From Irpex lacteus (taxonomy: Eukaryota; Basidiomycota; Agaricomycetes; Polyporales; Irpicaceae), in contig MQVO02000301.1 of assembly GCA_001986395.2 (NCBI GenBank), positions 1 through 11,094 of the forward strand: DNA of 11,094 nucleotides, given 5' to 3'. The notes under the pieces were generated by a model that saw nothing but the letters and a program-made list of their open reading frames with translations, was not told the origin of the DNA and made no database searches. The stretch's first letter is position 1; each line of letters begins with the position of its first letter. The translations under genes were made by a program, and so were the position numbers. Below, in pieces: positions 1 to 6,976 of the stretch.

Positions 1-615
1 AAATAACTGTGTGTTTATAAAATAATGTGTAGTATCATCTTAGTGAGTAAAACACTCATCTATCAATTAATTAAAGATAAAATAGTAATTAGAGTGATAA
101 ATTAATTTAATAGTATATTAAATTAATTATTTAAACTCTACCTAATTAAATAATTATTATTAGAAAAAGAATAGAGTATCTCTACCAATAATAAATTATC
201 ATACAGGGTACAGATTGGTTCAGTCAACTATCATTAATCTTCTTTATTAGCAATATTGATATATAGGATGTAGTGTTAAAAACTAAAAAAAAAAATAAAT
301 TATTAAACATTTCCATTAATCCACCCCAAATAAAATGAGTAAAGTTAAAGAAAAAAGAAATAAATTTAGAATATCTATATTCTTTAATCTAATAAGAATA
401 AATAAATAAAGGAGTGATTATAAAATAGTGAGTAATTCTAATTGAACGGTAGTTAACTCTCTAAATAAATAATAGAGAATACTATTTATATTATTAAATA
501 AAGAAATAACTCTGATTAACTAAGTAATTAATTAATTAAATAAAAAGTAATCATTCCATTGTTCCATTTAATATAATATATTTCTACCCTCATCCACTTA
601 CAGTGAATGCTCCCC

Positions 616-640
616 CCTTTTTTTTATATTAAAAAAAAGG
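616..640. repeat. Hairpin CCT8-loop-A8GG
   Basis: Ten base pairs (CC plus eight T against eight A plus GG) enclose the five-base loop ATATT. Similar CCTTTT/AAAAGG hairpins recur at 5119-5140 and 5243-5279, and loosely at 7647-7667, so this is a dispersed hairpin family in the window. The role is unknown; RNA processing signals or mobile palindromes are possible. Confidence 0.75.
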
Positions 641-650
641 ATAAAGGGAG

Positions 651-668
651 TTGGAGGGTACCCTCCAA
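651..668. repeat. Perfect 18-bp palindrome
   Basis: TTGGAGGGTACCCTCCAA is its own reverse complement and is much richer in GC than its surroundings. It lies 10 bases beyond the T8/A8 hairpin. It could be a recombination scar, a small mobile palindrome or a binding site; nothing in the sequence decides which. Confidence 0.8.
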
Positions 669-796
669 TATCTTATTAATTAATTATTCCTTTAAAGTGA
701 TTGTATCTAAGAGAGTAAAAATTTAATTATTTAATTTGAACTCTTACAATCATTAGTAATATGCAAAGTTAAAGAATATAAAGATAATAAATACCT

Positions 797-1014
797 TTGA
801 ACTATAGCAGGATTAGGAAGTTGGACTGGATGGATTACTTCTTATGAATATTAAAAAGCAATAGAACTTGGATATAAATTCGAAATTCTCAGAGGGTATA
901 AATTTGATAGATAAAATATATTTAAAGAGTATATTGAAAGATTTATATTCATTAAGATTAGAATATAGTAAAGATAACCCTATGAATTTAATTGCTAAAC
1001 TATTAATTCATAAT
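797..1014 (+). pseudogene. dpo: dpo fragment, copy 3 (palm region, heavily decayed)
   Basis: The + strand encodes a piece of a fungal mitochondrial plasmid-type family B DNA polymerase. It begins with TIAGLGSWTGWITSYEY and continues through LGYKFEILRGYKF to YSKDNPMNLIAKLLIHN. The same stretch lies between palm motifs A and B in the two minus-strand copies (TIAGVGSWTGW in copy 1, TIAGLGTWTGW in copy 2). It has in-frame TAA codons after SYEY and after YKFDR and a frameshift near 940, so it cannot be translated as polymerase. It stops exactly where NSLYG (motif B) should come. Its wording is closer to copy 2 than to copy 1. It is a relic with no predicted function. Confidence 0.82.
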
Positions 1015-1028
1015 TTAGCAACTAAATC
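985..1028. repeat. Imperfect fold-back at the end of dpo copy 3
   Basis: The coding sequence for NLIAKLL at 985-1004 is followed, after about ten bases, by a near reverse complement of itself at 1012-1028 (14 of 16 bases match for the core arms). The right arm reads as the minus-strand version of the same polymerase codons. The dpo homology ends at this point. Confidence 0.6.
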
Positions 1029-1078
1029 AGACCCCCAACAAACCTTACAACCAGTAAGATTGTTGCGTAGTTTTAATC

Positions 1079-1094
1079 GCAGGTCAAACCCTGC
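1079..1094 (+). other. tRNA T-arm-like hairpin (remnant)
   Basis: GCAGG and CCTGC form a five-base-pair stem around TCAAAC. This resembles a tRNA T-arm whose TTCAAAC loop has lost one T. No convincing anticodon arm or acceptor partner was found around it, so it is at most a tRNA relic. Confidence 0.3.
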
Positions 1095-1137
1095 CTTCAT
1101 TTGGAGTCAAACTAAATAGTAGCTGTTTAAATTACAA

Positions 1138-1215
1138 CAGTGGGGAGGGCAAGCGCCTTCAGAGAGCATGTACGCACCTCTCGGTTGCGTGAAAAATCCG
1201 CAACTTGGCCCAAAT
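1138..1215. other. GC-rich structured island with two hairpins
   Basis: This is the most GC-rich patch in an otherwise AT-rich area. It holds one hairpin with stem GAGAG/CTCTC (1162-1182) and, directly next to it, one with stem GTTGCG/CGCAAC (1184-1204). No tRNA cloverleaf, rRNA motif or protein was recognised. It may be a decayed structured RNA or a mobile GC cluster of the kind found in fungal mitochondrial DNA. Confidence 0.4.
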
Positions 1216-1253
1216 ATAATAAAAAGGAAACAGGTTGAAAAGGGAGAGATATA

Positions 1254-1326
1254 CGAGCCCTTCCAGATTCGAACTGGGACCTCCCCGATTGACAATCGGG
1301 TACTCTACCTATTAAGCTAAGGGCCC
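1254..1326 (-). tRNA. trnD: tRNA-Asp (GTC)
   Basis: On the minus strand a complete cloverleaf folds. The acceptor stem GGGCCCT pairs with AGGGCTC (one G-U pair). The D-arm begins GCTTAATAGGTAGAGT. The anticodon stem CCCGA/TCGGG encloses TTGTCAA, giving anticodon GTC for aspartate. The T-arm is CCCAG-TTCGAAT-CTGGA, and the discriminator base is G. All arms are intact, so it is probably functional. It sits about 25 bases from the hairpin repeat at 1351-1395. Confidence 0.95.
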
Positions 1327-1350
1327 TATTTTAATTTTACTAGCCCACCC

Positions 1351-1395
1351 CCCAAAAAACTAGTTAGAATTTATTCTAATTCCTAGTTTTTTGGG
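1351..1395. repeat. Left copy of the CCCAAAAAACTAG hairpin repeat
   Basis: Arms CCCAAAAAACTAG (1351-1363) and CTAGTTTTTTGGG (1383-1395) pair over 13 bases. An inner stem TTAGAAT/ATTCTAA is separated from them by a three-base bulge. A closely similar hairpin lies in the same orientation at 7472-7517. The two bracket the block that holds the polymerase and the membrane-protein genes. Confidence 0.85.
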
Positions 1396-1716
1396 ATTCA
1401 TATCAAATAAAATAAAAAGGTAACTGATGATATTTGTCTTTATTATACTGAGACTATTGGTACTACAACTCTCCCTTCCTCTCTCTATTCTTTTATCTTC
1501 TAATTTATTTTAATTTGATTCATTAATTAGATTTCTATCATTTTATTTTAATTTATTTTAGAATACTGTTCTATTTATTTAATTTCATGGCTATTCCATG
1601 GGTTTATTAATATTTTATATATCAGGGGTTTATTAATATTTAGTTTTATGGCTTTATTTTTAGTATTATTAGTTATATGGGGTTTATTTTAGTATTATTA
1701 TATTATCATCTGTTAA
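1396..1716. other. AT-rich 3' flank of dpo with short direct repeats
   Basis: No gene was recognised. The stretch has a small hairpin CATGG-CTATT-CCATG at 1586-1600 and two copies of GGGTTTATTAATATTT at 1600-1615 and 1626-1641. A degenerate third copy starts near 1680, and TTTAGTATTATTA is also repeated. It lies just beyond the polymerase stop codon, as the 15-bp tandem repeat does at the other large dpo copy, so it may be related plasmid-end sequence. Confidence 0.5.
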
Positions 1717-2448
1717 TTAAATATCATCTCTAACATTAATCTTAACAGTATAATCAGAAGTTACCTGAACATTATCAGGATGTATTCCTTTTTCTAAATC
1801 ATTATAATTAAATGGAACAGATGTTGTTAATACATCACAGATAGTTAAACCTTTTAATGTATGTCTTTTATAAACAGGTAATCTCTTATTAGAAGTTGCT
1901 CTTAGCTGGTAAATAGTCGACATAAGTTGAATATTTCCACCGAACATATCCTTACTCCATTTTACCTGTTTATATTTTAATACGGAGTCTCTTACTAATA
2001 ATGACTCAAGATCATCCACTGTAACATTTTTAACAGCATCCTTAGTTAATCCTTTAACTTTAATGATAGTTTCTCCCTCAGTAGTAATTAATCCATACAC
2101 TTTAGGAGCTAAGAATACACCTCTTTTTATTGTACACTCTAATTTTACTTGACCTAATTTGTTACCAACAGAAGCATCAGAAAGAGGTTTATTCACAATT
2201 ATACTATCAGTATCTGAGTAATATAATTTTACACCATCGATATTCTTAAACTGTGACATATAACTTCTGGCACCTGCAGTAATTGTAGATGCAATAGCAA
2301 TATTAACGTCTAACCCATGGTATACATCTTCTTTCTGATTAAATTTATAACATTTTCTATTGTCTTGCATGATATAGTGATTACCTACTTTAATTAAATC
2401 TTGTACAGACTCACCATAACATTCCAAAAGAATTTGTAATAATTCCAT
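1717..2448 (-). pseudogene. dpo: dpo copy 1, C-terminal palm and thumb piece
   Basis: This is the longest intact piece, about 243 codons ending in TAA. It contains YHGLDVNIAIASTITAGAR, then motif C YYSDTDS with its two catalytic aspartates, then VFLAPKVYG and IIKVKGLTKDAV, which match the second copy at 10096-10716 closely. The ATG at 2448 is not the real start. Homology to copy 2 continues upstream in another frame, and comparing the two suggests a small deletion (about four bases) near 2455. Confidence 0.88.
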
Positions 2449-2454
2449 TTGCGC

Positions 2455-2555
2455 GATGAATCTCTTTGGTCATACAGTTTAACTTCTGTAGCTTCGGGTT
2501 TCATTCCGAATTTACCATAAAGACTATTCATCAATAATTTAGCAACTAAATTTAG
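2455..2555 (-). pseudogene. dpo: dpo copy 1, motif B piece
   Basis: This short frame reads NLVAKLLMNSLYGKFGMK followed by about 15 further residues. It holds the family B motif B (K-x-x-x-N-S-x-Y-G type), which binds the incoming nucleotide. It links the piece ending at 2552 to the C-terminal piece, each in a different frame. Confidence 0.82.
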
Positions 2556-2946
2556 TGGTTTGTTTTATTATAAGTTAGTCTTATTTGGTATAATCTGTGA
2601 ACATATTCCTTAAAGATTACAGCCTTTTTAAATTTATAACCTCTAATAATATTAAATGTGTATCCTAAATCAAGACAAGTCTCCATTTCCTTAGAGCTAA
2701 CCCATCCTGTCCAACTACCTACACCTGCAATTGTTCTTACACCATCAGCAGTTTTGATTCTTCTTTGAAGGATAGGATGCTCTATATCATCCGGGCATGT
2801 AATTTCACAATAGAAGAAACCATATGCCTCAGGATCCACAGTAGTAATATCACCTTCAAATGCAATAGGTTTACCTATAGGCATTTCCAAGGTAGACATT
2901 ACAAATGGATATAGAGAATTAACATCATAATAATATAGTTTCTCTA
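2552..2946 (-). pseudogene. dpo: dpo copy 1, motif A and insertion piece
   Basis: It starts effectively at YYYDVNSLYPFVM, palm motif A with a catalytic aspartate. It continues through MPIGKPIAFEGDIT, the HPILQRRIKTADGV stretch and TIAGVGSWTGW to IRLTYNK. Copies 2 and 3 carry the same stretch. The frame is open further upstream to about 3046, but that part is a shadow of the neighbouring exonuclease piece. The true join is a small frameshift near 2940. Confidence 0.85.
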
Positions 2947-3491
2947 TTATAATGATGTAGATTTTTACTAAACCCTTTATGATTATTATACACATCCACT
3001 GCACCACCAGTATAAGACTCTCTAATATCCCATTCCACTTTACCAAGCATTTGATATAGTGTATCCTTAGGCATAAAATTAGCTTTAAAAATTTTCATTG
3101 CTAGTGAAGGTAAAGTGTAAGAAGAATGTACATTTAATTTAAATTCACCGAATATTAATTCATTAAATTTAGTTATCACTTCATGCAGAGATTTACAATC
3201 AATATTACAATATTTTATAGCTTCAACCTTAAAACTCCATAATTTATTTCCATGTTTATGAAAGATCATTGTATATTCATCTTGTGTTAATCCAGGGAAT
3301 AATTCATAACCAGGAAATTTACCTATATAATGAATGTCACTTAGTAAAAATGGAAAAAATGTTTTAACAGTAGGCACTTTGAATGCACCACATAATTTAC
3401 TAAGTGACATAGGTAATAATAAGAATGAATCTTTAAAGATTAAATTTACTTTATTTTTAGGGGTTATTAGGGTCTTGATATTTAAATTCAA
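2925..3491 (-). pseudogene. dpo: dpo copy 1, Exo III piece
   Basis: This covers the C-terminal part of the 3'-5' exonuclease domain and the lead-in to the palm. Visible are FPGLTQDEY, then YCNIDCKSLHEVI (Exo III, Y-x-x-x-D), a hydrophobic PSLAMKIFK stretch and EWDIRESYTGGAVDVY just before motif A. Homology to the family runs from about 3465 down to 2945, where the frame shifts. The first residues before KNKVNLIF belong to the wrong frame. Confidence 0.85.
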
Positions 3492-3792
3492 TACCCATTA
3501 ACTTACCATTAAATATTAGTGGTTTAACAGTAGCACCCTCATAACTTATTAAGTATTTAAGTAATAATATTCCATCAAAACCTGAAAAGTTATGAGCGTA
3601 TACATATTTTACACCTTTAAATTGTAATAATTGTTTAATAAAGTTATTAAACATAGCTGATTGTGCTTCCTCTGTCAATTCAGTTGCATAAGATTTAATA
3701 TACTGTCCATTGATATATCCACAAATTAAATAAGGATTATGATTTCCATTAATATTAACTGTTTCAATATCTATGGTACAGAATATATTATT
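3457..3792 (-). pseudogene. dpo: dpo copy 1, Exo I and Exo II piece
   Basis: The frame is open from 3792 and has no ATG. It reads IFCTIDIETVNINGNHNPY, holding Exo I (D-I-E-T, metal-binding), and later YAHNFSGFDGILLLKYL, holding Exo II (N-x-x-G-F-D). It ends at a stop at 3457, next to a CCCC run where the reading frame slips into the Exo III piece. This is the proofreading exonuclease domain. Confidence 0.86.
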
Positions 3793-4112
3793 TTATCTAT
3801 TTTTCCATCAACTTTAACAGCTTTAAATGGTTTGGCATTTAATTCTTTTTCCTTAACTAAAACCACTCCATCTTTGTAGTAGATATTATCTTTATTAATA
3901 ACTCTTTTTACTACACCATTATCCATATGATAATCATTAAATTTTAAATCAATAGGTGCTTGATAATGCACACTAGTAGATTTATCATCTTGATTTATAA
4001 GAATTGATTTATCACCATTAATAATAGCATAACTAGTGTGATCTGGTTGCTCAGATTTTTTTAAAAAAACTTTCCCGTATTCTTCAGGAATAATAGTTAA
4101 TGGTATATTCAT
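3771..4112 (-). pseudogene. dpo: dpo copy 1, middle N-terminal piece
   Basis: About 113 codons begin MNIPLTIIPEEYGKVFLK and end KIDKIIYSVP. No catalytic motif is present. It directly precedes Exo I and follows the more N-terminal piece with a four-base overlap in another frame, so it is assigned to dpo by position and lack of any better explanation. The ATG at 4112 is likely to be internal. Confidence 0.75.
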
Positions 4113-4483
4113 ATTATTATACTATACTTAATTACAGTATATTCCTGTTGATTTAATAAAGCTCTTTCATCATCTGCTAGACCATCTCTAACTATATAAT
4201 GAAATGAAATATTAATAATAGCAGTATCCTTATAATTATCATTAAGAATACCTAGTCTACTTATTAAAAAGTTGATGAATAATTCTTTATCACCATAATT
4301 TACTTTTCTCATTTCTGCTAGTGTTCTATGTTCTTTATTAATGAACTGAACTTTACATAATAGAAGTAAATGATGGTTATTCTGAATTGTTGAAGTGAAA
4401 ACATCATTCCAAAATGAATTAATTGAAGATGTAAGAGTAGTAGCATTTATTGTACTACTTATTGGAAGATTGTATAATCTTGT
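4109..4483 (-). pseudogene. dpo: dpo copy 1, N-terminal piece 2
   Basis: The frame is open from 4483 with no start codon and gives about 124 residues. It includes SSINSFWNDVFTSTIQ, LLLLCKVQFINKEHRT and RKVNYGDKELFINFLISRL. An internal ATG lies at 4312, but coding clearly begins upstream. It ends TGA at 4109. Even if TGA means tryptophan, a TAA follows three codons later, so the frame still breaks here. Confidence 0.75.
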
Positions 4484-4650
4484 TTAATCATGTTATTTAT
4501 ATATTTAATTGGTAAGTACTCAAACTTCAGGCCCCCATGCCTCCTTGTCATATTACTTAACACCCATACTGATCCCACCACACTTAACCGTGGTTCTTCA
4601 GGAGTTCTGAGTATAATATCTAGATTTATATGTGCCAATTTTCATCATAT
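4459..4650 (-). pseudogene. dpo: dpo copy 1, extreme N-terminal piece
   Basis: From about 4638 the minus strand reads LAHINLDIILRTPEEPRLS and continues as a protein-like frame through RRHGGLKFEYLPIKYINNM to a stop at 4459. It overlaps the next piece near 4470. Upstream, another frame reads EYDENWHI, which suggests one more slip near 4635. No clear start codon was identified. Assignment to dpo rests on continuity. Confidence 0.62.
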
Positions 4651-4907
4651 TCCTTTTATTATATAAATAAATTTTTATCTAATAAAATTTAAAAATATAA
4701 TATCAGATTTGAACTGATACCATAATAATAAATTTTTCTAATTAATTTTTAATAATTAATTTAGTAGTTATTCTTTTTATTCAGTTAGCTAGATAAAGTT
4801 ATTCTTGTTTGCTATGCGGGGGGAGGCCTATTATTATAATATATATTTTTTTTAACAATTAAAGATCTAGAGTTTCCTTTGAATAATTATTAATAGAAGA
4901 TTTGATT
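4651..4907. other. AT-rich spacer upstream of dpo
   Basis: No gene was recognised between the polymerase N-terminus and the LAGLIDADG remnant. The stretch holds the T-arm-like hairpin at 4701-4719 and a short GC-rich run (GCGGGGGGAGGCC) near 4816-4828. The rest is AT-rich. Confidence 0.5.
4701..4719 (-). other. tRNA T-arm-like hairpin (remnant)
   Basis: On the minus strand TATCAG-TTCAAAT-CTGATA forms a six-base-pair stem with a perfect T-loop consensus. Upstream, the AATTAAT/ATTAATT stem could be an anticodon arm, but its loop has eight bases and no acceptor stem pairs. A degenerate tRNA is possible, not shown. Confidence 0.35.
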
Positions 4908-5057
4908 TTAAGGATTATAGCTTATCCTACTATGTGTTAGGTTTTTTTCTTTAATTAACATATACACTTTTCTCCACTTAATATAATTTACATGCTTACT
5001 AGATAGTATATTATACTTATCTAAGTACCCTATCACCTTTCTAGCAGAACCAAAACA
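4908..5057 (-). pseudogene. LAGLIDADG homing endonuclease remnant (C-terminus)
   Basis: About 49 codons read CFGSARKVIGYLDKYNIL and then SSKHVNYIKWRKVYMLI, ending SRISYNP and TAA. This matches the C-terminal signature of LAGLIDADG endonucleases encoded in group I introns, where a 'hydrophobic core, L-x-S-K, Y-x-x-W-x-x-x-Y' pattern closes the second repeat. The frame is closed by TAA immediately upstream. The catalytic LAGLIDADG helices are missing, so it is inactive. It lies on the same strand as, and between, ORF3 and the polymerase. It may be a scrap of a lost intron or a free-standing gene carried with the block. Confidence 0.75.
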
Positions 5058-5118
5058 TTAAATATACATTCATCTTTATTTATTTCTTTAGATTAATTAA
5101 TTTTTATTATATCTTTAT

Positions 5119-5140
5119 CCTTTTTTTTATATAAAAAAGG
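5119..5140. repeat. Hairpin CCT6-loop-A6GG
   Basis: An eight-base-pair stem (CCTTTTTT with AAAAAAGG) surrounds TTATAT. It is the same design as the hairpin at 616-640. Confidence 0.65.
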
Positions 5141-5242
5141 GAAGTAGTAAAATTAAATATTGTCCTTTAGTAAAAAATTGGGGTAGGGATAGGACAGGGG
5201 GTTATAATAAATTTTTATCCTCATCTAATAATCATACATAAT

Positions 5243-5279
5243 TCCTTATCCTTTTTTTAATTAAAAAGGGGGGTAAGGA
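5243..5279 (-). terminator. Hairpin just after the ORF3 stop (possible 3' processing site)
   Basis: TCCTTA and CCTTTTT pair with AAAAAGG and TAAGGA around a short AATT loop. It lies four bases beyond the ORF3 stop codon on the minus strand, where an RNA 3'-end hairpin would be expected. Its design matches the other CCTTTT/AAAAGG hairpins, so it may equally be a dispersed repeat. Confidence 0.45.
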
Positions 5280-5282
5280 CAA

Positions 5283-5678
5283 TTAATAAATTAATAATAG
5301 GAAAAGAACTAAATAAACAAAAATTAAGGCATATATATTATTAAATCTAAGATAATAATCTATTATAGTACTTTTTGCTGGTATTTTGCTTAATTTTTGT
5401 ATGCCGGTTAACCAAGATAAAATAAATTGAGGTAAGTATATTGGCATACTTATTTTCCCTTTAGAGAACTGAATAAAAAAGTAAATGGTAAGCATGTAAT
5501 AAATAATCACAAAAAGAATAAGAATAGAACCAAAGATAAAATATATTTTTAATAATTTGTAATAAAAAGGATTTGCTAATAGTATACCTATGAAGTTAAA
5601 TCCGCCATAGTTATTAACTATGGCCATTAATACTAATGAAAAAGTAATTGTAAAGAATGATTTGAAATAAACCTGCAT
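5283..5678 (-). CDS. ORF3: hypothetical three-helix membrane protein
   Basis: This encodes 131 residues from ATG to TAA. Three hydrophobic segments are seen, at about residues 8-33, 45-70 and 112-131, with a short amphipathic stretch between the last two. That stretch contains MPIYLPQFI and then IQKLSKIPAKSTIIDYYLR. The same layout and a P-x-Y-[IL]-P-x-F motif occur in ORF2, whose stop codon lies only eight bases upstream, so the two look like a tandem duplication translated from one transcript. The likely location is the inner mitochondrial membrane. No known family was recognised. It is not a standard respiratory subunit. It may be cargo of the element that carries dpo. Confidence 0.72.
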   Translation of the reverse strand: MQVYFKSFFTITFSLVLMAIVNNYGGFNFIGILLANPFYYKLLKIYFIFGSILILFVIIYYMLTIYFFIQFSKGKISMPIYLPQFILSWLTGIQKLSKIPAKSTIIDYYLRFNNIYALIFVYLVLFLLLIY

Positions 5679-5686
5679 ATTTCAAA

Positions 5687-6157
5687 TTAAGATACTATAC
5701 AAATTACAATAAATGCAAAATAGATAATAGTTACCATAAACATAGTTCTCTTCATGTGTTCAACTACCATTTCTCTATCTGTACTTAACATTTTACTTAT
5801 GGCATAAATAGCAGAAATTTCTTCTTTGAAGAATGAAGGTATGTATTTAGGTAAAATAGGCTCTATATTAGATTTCTTAAATCTATCCAAAACAACAAAA
5901 AAGAATACAAAGTATAATAAGATTAGACTTAAAGCGATAAAGTTAAATAATTTAAAGTAAATAATATTTTTATCTATAAACAACTTTATACTTAAAATTG
6001 TATTAAAATTAAAATATATCAAAACAACTAGCACCAAAAATAATAAACCTTTTTTCCATATACTCCAATTTTTTATTAGAGATAATAAAAATAATACTGA
6101 TTTATGTGAATTATTTTGATCTGCATTATTAGCTATATCTATATTTACATTATACTT
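5687..6157 (-). CDS. ORF2: hypothetical membrane protein, start uncertain
   Basis: The frame is open from 6157 to the TAA at 5687, up to 156 residues, with no ATG near its beginning. Possible starts are an ATA or TTG codon allowed in mold mitochondrial codes (one TTG at 6037 gives 116 residues), or slippage from ORF1, whose end it overlaps by 13 bases. The extra N-terminal part reads as real protein (SVLFLLSLIKNWSIWKKG leading into a membrane helix). Hydrophobic helices lie near VLVVLIYF, ALSLILLYFVFFFVV and VTIIYFAFIVICIV. The LPKYIPSFF motif and the following EEISAIYAISKML match ORF3 in position. Function is unknown. Confidence 0.68.
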   Translation of the reverse strand, partial: KYNVNIDIANNADQNNSHKSVLFLLSLIKNWSIWKKGLLFLVLVVLIYFNFNTILSIKLFIDKNIIYFKLFNFIALSLILLYFVFFFVVLDRFKKSNIEPILPKYIPSFFKEEISAIYAISKMLSTDREMVVEHMKRTMFMVTIIYFAFIVICIVS

Positions 6158-6941
6158 TTAGGTATAATGTTAAAGCAGTTATATATTCCAAACATAAGAA
6201 CTAATGTACCTGCTGTAGTAAATGCTAATCTACCATGAGTCATAATTCTCATTGCTTGTAATTTAGAGCTATCTTTTTTAAAATTATCTAAATTAAATTT
6301 ATTACCGCTATCATAACCTTTAACCAACCCTTTCCAAAACATAAGACTCGTAAAACCGAAAAAAGAATAAGGTCCATAGACGCCCACTACTTCAGGTAAT
6401 TGTTCTGAAGTACGTTGTATTAAATCAGAAAGTTTATCCAAGTCCAATACCAATTTTTTGTCCTCTGTGATATCTATTAACTTACCAGGAGTTACAGATT
6501 TAGTTTGTATTGCATCAGACATAGGCGCATTATAACCAAAATTAATTTTATCCTTTAAATCATTAGCTAATCCTTCCCAAGAACCATCTTTTTTATTTTT
6601 TTCTAGTATAGAAAAATTAATTAATTTTTGCAAGGGAGTATCACCAGGAACTTCACTGATACTATCCTTAAATTTAGAAAGAAACTCATCATCATTATCA
6701 TTTTTAGATAATGCTTGGTTTATTATATCACTAAGTTTTTTTTCACCAAAGAACTTGGACATTTTTGAATCTTTATAAAAATTAGGAAAGGCCTCCTCAA
6801 AAGAAGATGTATCCTCTGAAATCAAATCGGATACTGTTTTGGACTCACTATTTTTAACTATCTCCTCTAACCCTGTAACATTTTAGTTGCATCAACTTCT
6901 GGTATTTTGTTGGGATTAGCCTGAGGATTCGTATTATCCAT
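6145..6941 (-). pseudogene. ORF1: hypothetical protein with C-terminal membrane helices, one frameshift
   Basis: An ATG at 6941 opens MDNTNPQANPNKIPEVDATK and runs 24 codons to a TAG. A one-base shift near 6883, beside a CCC run, continues as EEIVKNSESKTVSDLISEDT and stays open to the TAA at 6145. Together this is about 265 residues. The first two thirds are soluble, charged and rich in D, K and S. Near the C-terminus are two hydrophobic segments (GVYGPYSFFGFTSLMFW and LAFTTAGTLVLMFGIY). No known family was recognised. It is the first gene of the ORF1-ORF2-ORF3 set. The shift may be real or an assembly error. If the downstream part is expressed on its own, a TTG at 6825 is a candidate start. 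Confidence 0.65.
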
Positions 6942-6957
6942 AAGTAAAAAATGAGTG

Positions 6958-6976
6958 CCGTGGAAATATTTCACGG
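6958..6976. promoter_or_regulatory. Hairpin in the ORF1 5' flank
   Basis: CCGT and ACGG flank the self-complementary GAAATATTTC with one bulged G. It lies 17 bases upstream of the ORF1 ATG. It could shape the 5' leader. The sequence gives no direct proof of regulation. Confidence 0.35.

Larger units (their letters stand above)
1..796. other. AT-rich gene-free stretch
   Basis: No reading frame of useful length, tRNA or rRNA was recognised here. The sequence is very AT-rich with short homopolymers, typical of fungal mitochondrial intergenic DNA. The only structures seen are the T8/A8 hairpin at 616-640 and the perfect palindrome at 651-668. The right edge runs into the decayed polymerase fragment that starts near 797. 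Confidence 0.6.
1717..4650 (-). pseudogene. dpo: dpo copy 1: near full-length plasmid-type family B DNA polymerase, split by frameshifts
   Basis: This is the protein-primed DNA polymerase that replicates linear mitochondrial plasmids of fungi. Joined conceptually the pieces would give about 970 residues, near the usual size of the family. In minus-strand order the sequence shows an N-terminal region (no domain recognised, possibly the terminal-protein part), Exo I (TIDIET near 3770), Exo II (HNFSGFDG near 3595), Exo III (YCNID near 3205), palm motif A (DVNSLYP near 2925), motif B (NSLYGKFG near 2520) and motif C (YYSDTDS near 2215). All catalytic motifs survive. About eight small shifts of frame break it, near 4635, 4470, 4110, 3785, 3470, 2940, 2555 and 2455. 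Between them the frames are long and free of stops. It is therefore a very young pseudogene or an intact gene with assembly errors. Confidence 0.9.

Noticed and set aside
868..1119. 83-codon open frame on the + strand
   Set aside because: It overlaps dpo copy 3, but only the middle (LYSLRLEYSKDNPMNLIAKLL) matches the polymerase. The start is in the wrong frame and the tail runs into the fold-back and non-coding DNA. It is not a gene of its own.
1107..1295. 62-codon open frame on the - strand
   Set aside because: It overlaps the GC-rich island and part of tRNA-Asp, has no recognisable features, and is best explained as chance.
2947..3046. N-terminal part of the open frame that extends motif A upstream
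   Set aside because: The other frame over the same bases carries the conserved EWDIRESYTGG polymerase sequence, so this part is out of frame.
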